Assembly: GCF_001975825.1 (NCBI RefSeq)
Contig: NZ_MTKN01000011.1
Span: 106,455 to 170,454, forward strand
Source: [Flexibacter] sp. ATCC 35208
Lineage (GTDB): Bacteria > Bacteroidota > Bacteroidia > Chitinophagales > Chitinophagaceae
Length of the DNA: 64,000 nt
Direction of reading: 5' to 3'
Part shown: positions 63,861-64,000 of the stretch, in pieces
Layout of the letters: every line of letters starts with the position of its first letter
Position numbering within the stretch: the first letter of the stretch is position 1
Notes under the pieces: generated by a model
Database searches by the model: none
Told to the model about the DNA's origin: nothing
Seen by the model: only the letters and a program-made list of their open reading frames with translations
Program-made: the position numbers and the translations under genes

Positions 63861-64000
63861 TTCATCCATTCGCCCCCGAAAATTTATTTCATTCACTCGT
63901 TCCAATGATCTTTGCCGGTTTGGCTATCCATTGACACGGTTTCATTCATTCGCCCCCAAAATATTAGACCTGAAAAGGTCTTTTTCATCCATTCGCCCCC
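63861..64000 (+). repeat. 17-bp direct repeats TTCATYCATTCGCCCCC
   Basis: Three exact or near-exact copies (63861-63877, 63941-63957, 63984-64000) and one degenerate copy (63888-63903). Spacings of 80 and 43 bp between the full copies are not constant. The last copy ends at the window edge, so more may follow. Two copies come just after a hairpin plus T-run. Possible roles: LytTR-type operator array, RNA leader motif or small mobile element end. Confidence 0.75.

Larger units (their letters stand above)
63635..64000. other. 366-bp right-edge region with direct repeats and a promoter-like box
   Basis: No gene. A TTTC-N20-TACCTTTG promoter-like pair lies at 63689-63720. Beyond it are nested hairpins and copies of TTCATYCATTCGCCCCC (63861-63877, 63941-63957, 63984-64000; degenerate copy 63888-63903). 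The series continues to the window edge. Confidence 0.6.

Noticed and set aside
63861..64000. CRISPR array
   Set aside because: The 17-bp repeats are too short, unevenly spaced (43-80 bp) and one copy is degenerate; no cas genes are seen.

Overview
The window looks like a chromosomal segment of a Chitinophaga-like member of the Bacteroidota. Several things point there: a TonB-linked outer-membrane barrel paired with a GLPGLI protein, LytS/LytTR two-component pairs, GH3 and sulfatase enzymes, a YceI protein, many signal peptides and lipoboxes, promoter elements of the Bacteroidota type (TAnnTTTG) and weak Shine-Dalgarno signals. The genus is an inference from protein style; no rRNA or marker search was possible.

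Layout. 1-3.0 kb: 5' part of a SNF2-family helicase gene leaving the left edge. 3.1-11.1 kb: a phosphorelay cluster with a lone receiver protein, a 2029-residue soluble hybrid kinase containing ten 92-residue HAMP-type repeats, and a receiver-kinase. 11.2-17.2 kb: GH3 beta-glucosidase, beta-lactamase-family serine hydrolase with a TPR-like tail, and a flotillin-like protein. 17.3-28.6 kb: a small lipoprotein, an unidentified 592-residue protein, a LytS/LytTR pair, a membrane protein, a TonB-type barrel translationally coupled to a GLPGLI protein, an M28 peptidase and a DUF4268-like protein, followed by the remnant of an exonuclease gene. 28.8-37.2 kb: YceI, three Crp/Fnr-type regulators, one AraC regulator, two NAD(P)-binding oxidoreductases, an MBL-fold enzyme and a sulfatase, with several decayed gene pieces between them.

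37.4-48.0 kb is the most unusual block: eight tightly spaced genes on the + strand encoding a lipoprotein with a possible vWA-like domain, a three-helix membrane protein, a tubulin/FtsZ-like GTPase, a 1270-residue Hsp70-like ATPase, a probable degenerate actin/Hsp70-fold protein with a proline-rich tail, two TerD proteins and a membrane-anchored OmpA protein. The block ends in a terC gene cut off after about 50 codons. Together these read as a multi-component system linking the cytoplasm (TerD, GTPase, ATPase) to the envelope (lipoprotein, OmpA). Its function cannot be read from the sequence; membrane remodelling, envelope stress or defence are candidates.

48.0-64.0 kb: transglutaminase-like protein, an AAA/PD-(D/E)XK protein, a small ABM-type monooxygenase, tRNA-Ser(GGA), type I asparaginase, TatD nuclease, a lipoprotein, a polysaccharide deacetylase, gltX and glnS convergent on a shared terminator, a stand-alone B12-binding protein, an outer-membrane barrel, enoyl-CoA hydratase, a 60-residue RiPP-like precursor peptide, an S41 peptidase and a LytS-type kinase. 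The right edge holds a set of 17-bp direct repeats that runs off the window.
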